In this document: piece after piece, positions 7,916 to 20,000 of the stretch | How the letters are laid out: each line of letters begins with the position of its first letter | Numbering within the stretch: position 1 is the first letter of the stretch | Assembly: GCA_036852015.1 (NCBI GenBank) | Contig: JAANDG010000630.1 | Coordinates: 18,899 to 82,898 of the forward strand | Reading direction: 5' to 3' | Origin: Pelodera strongyloides | Lineage: Eukaryota; Nematoda; Chromadorea; Rhabditida; Rhabditidae | Length of the DNA stretch: 64,000 nucleotides | Made by a program: the position numbers and the translations under genes | Notes under the pieces: generated by a model | The model's input: only the letters and a program-made list of their open reading frames with translations | Databases searched by the model: none | Told to the model about the DNA's origin: nothing

Positions 7916-10900
7916 ACTTTCTTTCGAGTCTGGTGCTTGCATCAATTATATGAACACGAATTAAAAGCTGGCTGAATTTCTTTGAATAAGCTGTTTTGTA
8001 GAATATTTTGAGTTCTTAATTTTGGCATACTTGTTTGTTCTTGCTTTGCTTCATGTGAATCTACATTTTTTTGGAGTCCATTTCGATTAAAGGGTCAGGC
8101 CCATTTCAAATGACCCCTATTTTTGTTGTATGAAGAGTTTCATTAATGGTATGTAAAGAGCAAGTGTTGCAATGGAAGGGGTGCGGCAGGAATTCCACAT
8201 ATGTGCCAGAGGTGTGCGGATTTAGCGTAAAAACCCACCTCATGGCCGCGCACGAAAAGTGTGATCTATAGTGAGCAGCAGGGGCCAAATCACGGTTACG
8301 CGAAAGCCACGTGGCACACCAGTGCCGCACCTAATGCGCACCTGTGGCGCACCTCCCGCGAACACACTAAAGGGAGCGCGCAGAGTGTCGTTGACGGACC
8401 CTCTTTTGTGCGCGGCGATGGCGCGGAGCTTCATCAATGTTCTCTGCCCGATCGCACAAGAAACCTCCCCGTTTTTGGAATAAAGCGCACGTGAACAGTG
8501 AGCAGTTCCACGCGGATATCAGACCATTTCTTTCCTTCCTTCACGTTCTTATCATTTGCACTATATCACAGATTGTCTGCTCCCTTTCTTATTATAAGAA
8601 GCGAGCAGTGGAGGTCATGCCGTGATTTTGACAGTGTGCCGAAGGAATGGGGCATCGGAGAGAGAGAGAGGGAGAGAGAGAGGGGGAGAGAGAAGGGCAG
8701 TTCATGGTAGTGAGAGATATAGAGGGGAAGGGCAGAAATATAGAGAATGCCGGAGAGTGAGTTAGAAGAGCTGAGAAAGAGAGGTTAACAGAGAGGTTTT
8801 AAGATAAAAAGTGGATATATTAGAGGTCCTAATGAAAACTGAAAAGAGTAGCAGTATCCTTTTACCTGATAACCGGCACATGTCTATTAATTGTTGACAG
8901 ATTTTAGAGAAAAGCAGTTATTGGTTTTATTTTAGGTGAAATAGTCTATTTTAGGTGCTGCGCACGCACAGAGTCTCCTGACAATTTTTTTATGCTTAGC
9001 CTTTAACAATTACTAAGTTCGTCTGGTAATTAACCATAATCAGTACGCTTCAGTAATGTGCATTCTGGCGAAAGAAACTCTGAAAAAGCAATAGGTAGCA
9101 GCAAAAAGTTGCTGTGTTTTGTGATAAGGTAGGCTGAAAGCGACTGACTGAGAGTTTACCGTGGAGCCATTTTGAATGTTTGTATATTGCACTTTGTTCA
9201 GTTTCAGAAGTAACGAACAAAACACATACGATCTCTTTGTTTGGTCCGTGAATCAAAAACCATAATGTTAGCTAGTTTTACTGTAGGAACACCGCAGTTC
9301 CTCACTATCAACTCGCAAAAAAAGAGGGTAAGGGTGCGCACCGGGTGCGCAGGGATGCGCGGGTGTGCGCAGCGTACGCGCGTGTTTTGGTTAAGGTGTG
9401 GGTGATTGTGCCCAAGGTGTTCAATTCTGGATGGCGCACCTGCGGCCGCCTTTTAGTGGAAGTGTGGCATAGTTACGCCTCCCGCGCCACGTTTGTGCCA
9501 CAAGTGCGCTACGCAATCTAGAGAGGGTGCGCCGCTCCGCTCCCGCGGTGCCTCTTTTTTGTTTGATACGACGTCTCTACTAGACCCCGCAGTCTGATTT
9601 GATATGAGTAATTAGGAAACTGAAGAAAAACAATGAATTTCCGAGTTTCCTTGAATTCTTGGGCATTCTTTCAACAGCCCAAACAGTAAGGCGTTTCGAT
9701 AAGAAGATTAGCGGGGGCCTTATCACTCCCTTAGAAAACACATAATAATTTTATTGGCATTGACCCGCATTATGTCGGGCAAAAGGGGCAGACTGTCCCA
9801 GCGTTGGTTATTGCACCTCGTCTGGAAGTTGGTAAACTTTCATTTCGTTATTTTTAAAGCGATATAACCGCCTGTTTTTCAAACATGTGCTGGTCGCGGT
9901 ACTTCCGTCTAGCATATTCAAACGACTGCGCGATCCTCGCATCATACTCATTAGCATACGATGCATGGGTATGTAGTTTCCAAAATCCGTATCTACCTTG
10001 AATTTTAAAACTATTGAATCCTTTCATCGTCTCTTATGGCGTTGCACTACTTCTAAGAGTCCAATAACCAGTTAAACAATTAATGTGGTTTATTGGAAGA
10101 CAACACAAAACATTAATGCATGTAGACCATGAAGAGTTTAACAATAACAGTTTTAATCAATTATTAACCAACTGATTTATTGCACTGTTTTTGTTTCCCT
10201 TTGCCTATTTCCCCATAAAAAAAGATATAAAAAGTTAAATTCCTAAACGAATAATAGAATCAGCTGGTTTTTCATCACGTGGTAAAATACAGTTTACTCA
10301 GTTTACTGCATGCACACGTGGCTAGATGGAAGGAAAAACCATTAAGAATGATTTTTGATTTTAGTTTCATTGAAACTTATTTCCCCCCTTCTCCTTCGAG
10401 AAATTTATGAACTACGTCATAGTGATAGCAAATGTTTCTTATAAACGTTAAAATAACTGCGCGTGGGTCCGCCACATGGGCGCGGCGCACCACTTCTAGG
10501 AAGGTATGTGCGCCATGAGTGCGCCATCTGGCGTTTGCGCGTCCTGGCGCTTCCGCAGCGCACTCTGAAAGTGGGGCACTACGCCGTGTGGCGGGCCCCT
10601 TTTTTGTGCGCGGCGATGACGCGGAGCTTCACGAGGTAATGTGCACATAAAAACGCTATGGGGCTAAACTGTATGCTTCCTATTTCGCAAAAAAACTACG
10701 TCCACCTGTGGCATGATTTCAACTTCCACATTATTTCATCATCCACTTGTGCTTGACATTCAAACGGAAATAACGATAATAGGATTTTGACCATTTAGGA
10801 TATCCTTTTATCCATATGCTATTGGAAATTGATACCATACTTTTCCATAATTGATAATTGATAATTGAATATAATTAATTTACTCCATACGCGATGATTT

Positions 10901-11227
10901 ATGATGGCATGATGATGATGATGATGATGATGGTTTATTTTATGATGATTTGAATAGTATTACATGGGTATATTCACTATTTATTTTGTAACACACATTG
11001 ATGGTTTGACAATTATTTTATTAATGGAATTCATAAATCATTGGTTGCTTTTGTATTGGCCTTCAACACTCTACAAAGCCTAATATTTGATTATTAATAA
11101 AACTGTTCACTGCTAAGGCAGGCACGTGTGGAGCTTTCAGACTCCCTGGTTTTTCTCCAATAAAGATAAGACAGATCTTCATATAATATATCTTTATTGG
11201 CTAAATAGCCCGCATCAGGGTGATCAC

Positions 11228-11249
11228 CTCAAACTTGGGTAACTAAACC
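11228..11249 (-). other. SL1-like spliced-leader sequence
   Basis: On the minus strand the 22-mer runs GGTTTAGTTACCC then AAGTTTGAG. It matches the canonical nematode SL1 at 21 of 22 positions (A to G at position 7). The next bases are GTGATC, so a donor-like GT follows. I see no Sm-binding site (A-U4-6-G) or SL-RNA-like third stem downstream, which argues against a working SL RNA gene. A retrocopied trans-spliced transcript is the other reading. Confidence 0.6.
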
Positions 11250-12162
11250 GCTCACTCCTAAAGTAAGACGCCAAATGATCAATGTGAGATTGAGGCGTTT
11301 TCCGTCATTTTCCGTTTTCCACCATTATCCGATACATTTTCTGTGGGCCTGTCCCTTTTAGTTTAAATAGGATAACTCACGTTTCTCGTAATTATTAATA
11401 AATAGATAAATCACCCGACTTGACATATATCAAAGAAAAAAAGTCATTCGCCAGACGGTCATACGTTTGTTCAGCTGAAAGGATAAATAACTAAAATGCT
11501 GTCCGAGAGAATTATTGGATCATTTTGGGATCAAATCGTTTAATTTTTTCATAAATGAAATAGGGTTTATATTATTTCCTAGAGTGAGTAGTCACAGGAT
11601 TGTTAGAAAATACAGAATTTAGATGCTTTTATTGTAAGCTGGTGTTGTTGGAGAGAATTTCACGTCGTAAGAATCCTGAGAAACACGCGAAGTTGTGCAA
11701 TTTCTCGTTTGGCGCACCTGTGGCGCGTCGGCCAAAAAGTGTGCCAGTAGTGCGCCACATTTTCGCCGTGCACCTCCTTCCGCATTATTAGGTGTTCTCA
11801 TCGGTACACCACACAGACACACATTGATGCTGTAAAATCGTTTGAAAACAATATTTTTTCAAACAACAAACTTCTACAAAAAAGTAGACCATCACGAGGC
11901 TGTTTTGCAGAACACTGTTCAATAATTGTAAAGCCAATACGTCATTGTGTTCTGTGTGTTGATGTGTTTCGCACGTGTATTGTAAGAAAAAAAAGCACCG
12001 GAGATAAATACCGAAAAACTGTTCTGCCGAGTTTGTTTAGCTTACTATTTAGCCTTCGCAGAGATAATACATATTTACAAACTGCTCCTTCGAGTTACAA
12101 ACGCAAAATGAAGCACTTGCTTCACAAAATAGAATGTTTATTCCTGTCGTATAAAAGACTTA

Positions 12163-12234
12163 TGGAGGTTAGGGGAATCGAACCCCTGACTTCTCGCATG
12201 CAAAGCGAGCGCTCTACCCCTGAGCTAAACCCCC
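12163..12234 (-). tRNA. tRNA-Ala (anticodon TGC)
   Basis: A 72-nt cloverleaf on the minus strand. The acceptor stem GGGGGTT/AACCTCC has one G-T pair and discriminator A. The D arm is GCTCAGGGGTAGAGC, the anticodon stem CTCGC/GCGAG with loop TTTGCAT (anticodon TGC), and the T arm AGGGGTTCGATTCCCCT. A and B box promoters are intact and there is no intron. Confidence 0.97.
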
Positions 12235-14099
12235 ACATTTGCACAATTTTTCATTCCTACATATGCTTGCTTTGCAGTATGTTTTCATGGAAACATTCAT
12301 ATGCTATATATATATTTGAAATTTCGCATTTTTGTTAATCAAGAGCGTCTCCGCCATGTTTGATAACGCGAAAAATGATCAATCATCGAATTTTTACTGC
12401 ATGAGAGATGACACGCAAAAAAGGAAAACCGTCGCCATTAATTGAAAAGTTTGCGTTCAAGCGTTGCCATAAAGTTCAGAAACGTCACGCCATATTCCTC
12501 TACATAACGGAACAAAAACTTGCATCTTACACTGATGAAACTCCGTGGTCGGGCTCACCCTCAGCTCGAAGCGGACACGTTTTTTGCGCCGCGCAGCCTA
12601 CAATTGCTACGCGACCATTAAGCGAGGTGTCACAAACCGCATGTCATTAGGGTTTAAGTTGAGACCCGCGTAAAAAGTTCGTTCAATACAAAAATCCTAC
12701 CAAAAAAATCTGATGAACTTTTGATGCATGGACACGGCCATTTAAATGTCAAATTATTAGCTTACAATTAGGCTCAGGCTTGATGTCAACACAACTGCGA
12801 ACGTTTTTTCTTCTTCCTGTTTTCACATGTTTCGATACAAATCTATTCCGTCTACTTCAAAAAAACATTGTTGTCCTCACTTTAAAAATCACTATAACTA
12901 CCGCCTACCTTACAAATGGAGTTGCCCGACCAGCAAATTCGTCAATATGTTTACATTTTCATTGAAATATTTGGAAAAAGATGATAAATTGATGTTTTCC
13001 AGAACATATGGCACTTTGCAGTTATACTTTTAAACGTAAACATACTTTACGTGATTTTTTGCATGGGTCTGAAGTTACACGTTTGCTCCTCTGAAAATCC
13101 ATTGTACTTTCTGTAGTATGTTGTTAAATGTTTATCAATGATAACATTATTAAATTAATCACTGATGGCGCCTAAATCATGTTTTCCTCAATTTCTATTT
13201 CGGTTTCCATTTTCGCGATTTCTATGTCTGTCTCGTTTCTGTTAGTATATAACTGTTTCCCTTTTTTGCATTCCTATTTCAGTTTCCATTTTCTTTATTA
13301 CTCCTTTCTTTCTATTATTTCCTTACGCTTGGTTGTTTCTAGTCTTCCACTTATATTATTTACCAGACGGCTATCGCCGCCTGAGGCGACTTTCAAAGTC
13401 TAAAATGCAGGAACATCAGTGAGCACACTTATGTGAAACGTTTGCCACTTATCTTGAAAAATCACAAAATGAAATTCGAATTCCGCTTGCTCAAGACGGG
13501 GCTCCGGCTCTCCTTTTATAGCCTTTAGATATTCAAATTTTCGTTGCGTTCACATGCGGCTTCAAACAAAAAAGTAAACTCTTCTCCTTTATATAATAAG
13601 ATATTTATTTCGATTTCTATGTCGTTTCAATTTCTTTGTATTTCTGGCTTCATACTTCTCTATTGTTCAAGGATCATTGTTGACACGCGCACGCTTCCCC
13701 GCAAATGGAAAAAAATGCTCTATTTTTGCTTTTGCGATCGTTGGTTTGCTGTGCAAAACATGTCATTGAAAAGACTACCTTTATAATGGAACGATTAAAT
13801 TCACAAATATTTTTATTTATCAGCATGTATTTTTGTTTTACATTAAACTTACATTTGAGTTCAACTCTTTCAACTCTTTTGCTATTATATATTTCCAGCA
13901 CTGAATCATCTGAATTTGTTAATAAAACTATATTATATGGATTTTCCTATCAGCTACTCCCGAGTTATTTCTCGATTTCTTTCATTGTGAACTCATGTGC
14001 CAATAATGCCATGGAAAGTCCTTGATATGAGCGCCGCATCGGCGCTGCTCACTAAGTGCGCTATGTTTTCTCATTTATATTGTACAATTTCAGATACAA
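12235..14099. other. Intergenic between tRNA-Ala and pmt-1
   Basis: No exons seen. It contains a pyrimidine-rich stretch (13180-13350, repeated TTTCTATTTC-type words giving spurious Leu/Ser/Phe-rich frames) and the Helitron-like element at 13363-13601. The last bases before pmt-1 are TACAATTTCAG, a good cis or trans-splice acceptor. Confidence 0.5.
13363..13601 (-). mobile_element. Helitron-like non-autonomous element, copy 1 (239 bp)
   Basis: In element orientation it starts TCTTATTATATAAAGGAG and ends with the hairpin-forming GCCTCAGGCGGC, then GTCTGG. It is inserted between A and T with no target duplication: host A precedes TC and host T follows CTGG. This fits the Helitron rule (5' TC, 3' hairpin and CTRR, A^T insertion). 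Copy 2 at 20557-20795 has the same ends and exactly the same length, although the interiors differ. Confidence 0.7.
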
Positions 14100-17000
14100 A
14101 TGTTGACGGACGTAAAGAGGGACAACTTCAAGAGTTTCTGGGACAAGTACTCCGACAAACCGGACACCAACACAATGATGCTCAAGTGAGATATATATGC
14201 ATACGATTTTTAACCGAATTGTTTAAAGCGAAATTCGAAATACCGGCCGGTTTTTGAAACACATCGAATAGACCAGCATTCTTATGCTCTTATGCAGCGT
14301 ATGCAAATGAACATAAATTGAAATAAAAAATCGAGCTGTACGTAAGAAGTCACTTGTCTACGATGAGTTTCAAAAACTGGCCGTTGATAATTTTCTTGTT
14401 CCCGCGTGTGTCATTTATACCATGTTTCAACAGAGTTCTTTGTTCATTTCATAGTGTATGAAAGTCGATTTGCGTCTCTGTCTGAATTATAAAGTAGGAA
14501 ACTATTATTTCGTGATCAGTCTGTTTCAGATTTTCTTTCGTGCGCTTTATTACTTGAGCATAATGTCGCTACCAGCAATAAAACGGTATGCTACGTGGTT
14601 CTGAAATGTATGCTACCTTTTTTCCCGTGAATAATACAAGTAAAGTTCCATTATGGGCCGAGCATGTACAGGAATTCCATGTGCAGTTAACGAGCATGCA
14701 ATTCACAAACCATGTGTCATACCGCTTTAAAAATCTATTTTTTTAGCAACAGCGCTGAGGAGCTAGAGTCTGCAGATCGTGCTGACATTCTGTCAAGTCT
14801 CCCAGACATTACGAACAAGGATGCAGTGGATATTGGTGCAGGAATTGGGTGCGTTAGATAATTATTGGCTCAGGTCCATGAACAATAGCTATGCTAATTT
14901 TTGTGCTGAAGAAGCCCATGTTTTTTGTTGAACTTGAGATTTTTTCACAAGCTATGCTATTTATTTACTAAATAACTAGCCTATTTTGCAGTCTTGTTAA
15001 TTTTATTTCTATTATGAAGACAATTTCCTACTCATTGTCAGTGATGTACTTCGAGTATTTTTGCTCAACTTTTATAGGAAATTTTTGTACTATAACTGGC
15101 GGTCCGTGAACCTTTATTGGCCTTATCAGTAGGGAAAACCGGGAATTTCCTTTTTACAGCTTTATTATTTCTCTATTGCATCAAAGATTTGTCGTTGAAA
15201 AATCGCAAAAATCTCAGCTTATACAGCAGCCGTGATAGGTTTTGCAGATAAGAGAAACACCGGGCAAAATGCAAGGAAATTTTTTTATTGGAAATAAAAA
15301 GAAGGATAAAAAGTAGACGGCTTGTTATCAGGCGGCATGGTAGATAACCTCTAGAAATCGAATAGTACAAAGAAGAAATAAAGTGAAGCGAACAGTACGG
15401 AATTAATTGTCATTTGTATAAAATGAAGGGGTGTCAATAAGGCTAATTTATACATTTCAAAATGTAAAGTGAATGATATATACCCTATTATAATATTACG
15501 CATCTATTGTATAAAGGTGTGCAAGCTATAGTGCTAGGTCCGCCAGGAACCTAGGTTCAAAGGTAGATGGTTAAGTGCGTTATTGATGATGTGATGCATG
15601 ACCAAAAATTAGCAATACTTAAAGGGTCAGGCTCATTTCAAATGACCCCTATTTTTGATGATTCCACCTGATTCTCCATGTCAAATATAGTAGGATGCGA
15701 TATTTTTCTAATTTTCAAGCGCAAAATTCACGCAGTATTCAGTAATTTACCATTGTCAGTCATACCCAACTATCCATCGCAGTTGTCACGCCCCTTCGCG
15801 CTAATTGGGCAATATGCTCTATTGGGCGTGGCAATTGCCATATTGGCCAATGAGCGCGAATGGGCGTGCCAACTGCGATAAATAGTTGGGTATGACTGGC
15901 CATGGTAAATTGTTGAATAGTGTGCGAATTTTGCGGTTGAAAATTAGAAAAATATCGTTCGTATCCTACTATATTTGACATGGAGAATCAGGTGAAATCA
16001 TCAAAAATAGGGGTAATTTGAAATGGGCCTGACTCTTTAAAGGATCGCAGTCACTTCAAATTCGCCTTTTTGCTTCAATTATCCATAAACATGAAAAAGC
16101 ACCTAGAAAAATACCATTCCGGTGTCAATTTACTGAAAATTTAACCCAGGGAAAGAAATCCCTTGGTTGTGTTTTGATAAGGTACAGTATGACAACGACA
16201 ACTGAGACAGTAGAGCAGGCACTTTCCCTCTTCCGCTGTGTTTCTTTGAATTGTCATCATTGGTAACCGGCCAAGTCCCGTTGCGATTTAGAAAACACCC
16301 CATTTTGTCAAAAATTAAAACTCAATACAAGGGATGTTTTTCACTGTGATAAATATTCCGTAAATTGGCATGGGAAAGCTATTTTTCTAGGTATCTTTTT
16401 ATATTTATTGAAAATCGAAGTAAAAAGGCGAAATTGAAGTGACTGCGATCCTTTAAAGGGATAGGTTCACTAGGATTTGCACCTTTTTGAATATTTTCTA
16501 TTGATAGTATTGCCGAAAACCTTTGCAATGCGAATATTTCAATAAATTTCCTTTGCTCCCCGAGGCAGGAGAGCATGCTCAAAAAGCTAAGCTACCTCGA
16601 ATTTATAAAACAACTGGGGTGCCGCAGCCGTAGTTAAGTGGGAAATAACGTGACAGTTTGAGAGGTGTAGAGATTGTTGTGATAGACAGAGGGTGATAAA
16701 AGGGGTCGGCGTCTACTAGCGTCTCCAGCCCCGGTACGCTATTTCCCACTTAGCCACTGCTGCGGTACCCCAGTTATATTCGAGGTAGCTTAGCTTTTTG
16801 AGCATGCTCTCCTGCGTCGGGGAGCAAATGCAATTTACTGTAATTTTCGCATTGTAAAGGTTTGCGCCCATACTATCAATAGAAAATACTCAAAAAGATG
16901 CAAATCCTACTGAACCTATCCCTTTAAAGCGAAATACCGGCCAGTTTTTGAACATAGTGTAGACCAGCATTCCTATGCAGCTCATGCAAATGACCATAAA

Positions 17001-20000
17001 TTAGAATAAAAAACCGAGCGAAATTCGAGTAAATTAGCATAAATACATACGAATTCAGTTGTCCACGATATGTTTCAAAATCCGGGCGGTATTTCGCTTT
17101 AAAAAAATCATCATCAGTTTCTTGCAGCCGTTTCACCACCGTTATGGCGGAAACCGCCCGTTGGGTGTTGTCCACCGACTTCATCGAGTCGTTCATAACG
17201 AAGAACCAAGAGAGAAACGCACATTTGGACAATATTCACTATCAAGTCGGAGATGCCGTCAACCTCAAACTGGACACTAACCGGTAGGGGTATTTTGGAA
17301 ATGTATGGAGAGACACGATGCGGGTTCGAATCCAGCTCCGCGCATTTGTTTTGCGTAAGCCTTAGCCTGGGCAACAATCGGTACAACTTGTATACTTTAT
17401 TAGAGGTGAGGAGAAGAAAAAGTGGCCGCCGCGATAAGGCTCGTCAAGTATCGCGCCGCGCACAAATTTTTGCCAAAATTGCGCTACTAAATGGAAGCAT
17501 CAGTTAGTCGCGGTCGCAAGTTGTATTTTTGAATGCATTTTTGGATAGAGTTTTTAGCGCTGATTCAGAATCTGTTGCGAAAAACTCCTAAATGCTTTTA
17601 CCTGTGGGGTTATGAGGCTCCCAATTTTGTTTCAGCCCGCTCAATACTCGAGTACCAATCACACCAAAGTTCTAAAAAGAAGGTAGTAGTTGTCGAAACT
17701 ATTTTTTACGAAAAATTGTATGAGGGACTTGTCCGCCCGTAGCCAAATTGAATAAAATGTGCAGTGTGCTCGAAAAATTGGGGTATTGGACGAGGACGAA
17801 GAGGAAGAGACGAGGAATATTGTGAATTTTTTTTAAACTATTAGTGTTCTCTTTTCAGTGTTGACTTGGTGTTCACCAACTGGCTGATGATGTATCTTTC
17901 TGATGGAGAAGTGATCGAATTCTTGCAGAACGCGATGAGATGGTTGAGGCCTAATGGATATATTCATCTGAGGGAAAGCTGCTCCGAACCGAGCACTGGT
18001 GGGTCTCTCTCTTTCTCTCTTTGTCTCTCTCTCCCTTCTTCTTCACTAGATATCTTTAACTTTACATCTTTTCTTTATATATCGCAGTGAATCTCTCTCC
18101 GCTCTCTGTGTCTCTTAGACCAAAGAACACTCTAACTATATGTACCGTATACCGTATACCGTACCGTATAATTAAAGGGATAGGTTCACTAGGATTTGCA
18201 CCTTTTTGAATAATTTCTATTGATAGTATGGCCGAAAATGTTCATAATGCGAAAAATTACATATAATTACCTTTGCTCCCCGAGGTAGGAGAGTTTGCTC
18301 AAAAAGCTAAGCTACCTGGAATTTATAAAACAACTGGGGTACCACAGCCTAGCTAAGTGGGAAATAGCGTACCAAGGCTGGAGACGCTAGAAGATACAGG
18401 GCCCTTTTATCACCCTCTGTCTATCACAACAATCTCTACACCTCAGCCCTGTCACGCTATTTCCCACTTAGCTAGGCTGCGGTACCCCAGTTGTTTTATA
18501 AATTCGAGGTAGTTTAGCTTTTTGAGCATGCTCTCCTGCCTCGGGGAGCAACGGTAATTACACGTAATTTTCGCATTTTGACCGTCATTGGTCATACTAT
18601 CAATAGAAATTATAAAAAAAAAGGTGCAATTCGAGGTGAACTTATCCCTTTAATCTGAAAGATGAAAATTGTAACTGGTTTAGGACGTGCAAAGGGAAAC
18701 ACAATGCACACGGCCGATGCAAATCCAACACATTATCGCAACTCTTCTCTTTATATTAAACTTCTGAATGCTATGAGACATCGGTGAGTAGCAAGTTTAC
18801 ATAGACCTATTCACTGACTTATTGTTAGTTTTCAACATGAGCTTCGCCTTAGGATCAGCTTCTGACGGAGGAAACAGCGTAGGCTCTTTTATATGGAACG
18901 TTTCGACTTAGTAAATAGTAAAAATCCTTTTTTCGTTCAAAATTCCCAAAAAGGTTATTTCAGTGATGAAGACGGAAAAGTGTGGAAATTTGAAGTGCAA
19001 TGGTCGTGCTCCGTACCCACATACATCAAGGTATTTATTTATTCATTCATTATCAAGCATTGGGCACGCATTGTATTGTTGGCTATTCCATCAGTTGTGC
19101 CGTGGATCTAGTTCAGCCTACGATATCTTCGTATGGGTACTGTATTCTGAGGCCGTATTAACCAACACACAGGGAGCCCTCCCTAGGCTCACGAACTCTC
19201 TGAATCTCTTCTCCTCTCTCAGTCTCTACGCACTCTTTAGCTCCCTTAGGAGGCCAGGGAGGGGTTCCTGCGTGTTGGTGAATACGGACTCTGAACTCCT
19301 TGAGTCCAGTACCGACCACGCGAGCACACGACCTTGGCTTAGAATTAGCCCGTAAGAACATGCAAGACTATAAGGTTGGTTCGTCTGGTTCGTCTAACTC
19401 AATGAATCGTCGATGTATATAACAGGTATTTAAAAGAAAATATTTATTTCAGCGCATGTATAACTGGCGTCAAGTCCACTGGCTCACAAAGAAGGTCCCG
19501 GCTGAGGACGACAATGTGAGTGATTATATAATTTACAAATAACTTATGTAATGGGTGTGGTACATGTGATGTCCCACGATGCCGACAAATAATTTGTGAT
19601 GATCTATATCTAAAAACTTCGTTTTCTATATATTAAAAAATCCTCTAATTTTAGGTTCCCACATTCGACGACTACGTCAACCTGCTCAGCACGGTCTGGT
19701 ACAATGAGCAATTGGAATGGGACAAGAAACTGGATGATGAGAAGTTCACATGGACTGATAAGGTGAATTAGCCTTCTTTGTTCTTGGACCTTGGACCTAC
19801 TGGTCCAAGATCCGGCTTTCGTATTTACTTTTAATAATTGTAAGCTCCCTGCACTTTGCGCGCCATTTTGTGGAAGATCCGTGACCGGCTGATGCGCTGG
19901 CAAAGCCGAGCTTTCGAGGGCGTTCGAAGTCGGAACCGATCTCCCGTCACTTTTATGGGACGACCACAGGGCGTTCGAAGTCGGAACCGATCTCCCGTCA

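Larger units (their letters stand above)
6515..12162. other. Intergenic, repeat-rich, no gene recognised
   Basis: Besides the separate entries, this stretch holds a GA-rich tract (8658-8705), a GATGAT microsatellite (about 10904-10933), a partial copy of the K palindrome family (about 7075-7165), the end of an F-family MITE (about 8092-8127) and GC-rich patches with recurrent GTGCGC motifs (8150-8480, 9330-9560, 10450-10640, 11700-11790). The patches at 8409 and 10608 share GTGCGCGGCGAT and CGCGGAGCTTCA. No splice-compatible coding exons were found. Confidence 0.6.

Noticed and set aside
15622..16924. Long inverted repeats as microRNA or lncRNA genes
   Set aside because: Arms of 150-200 bp with TA-flanked termini and second copies elsewhere mark them as MITEs; any small RNA role would be secondary.
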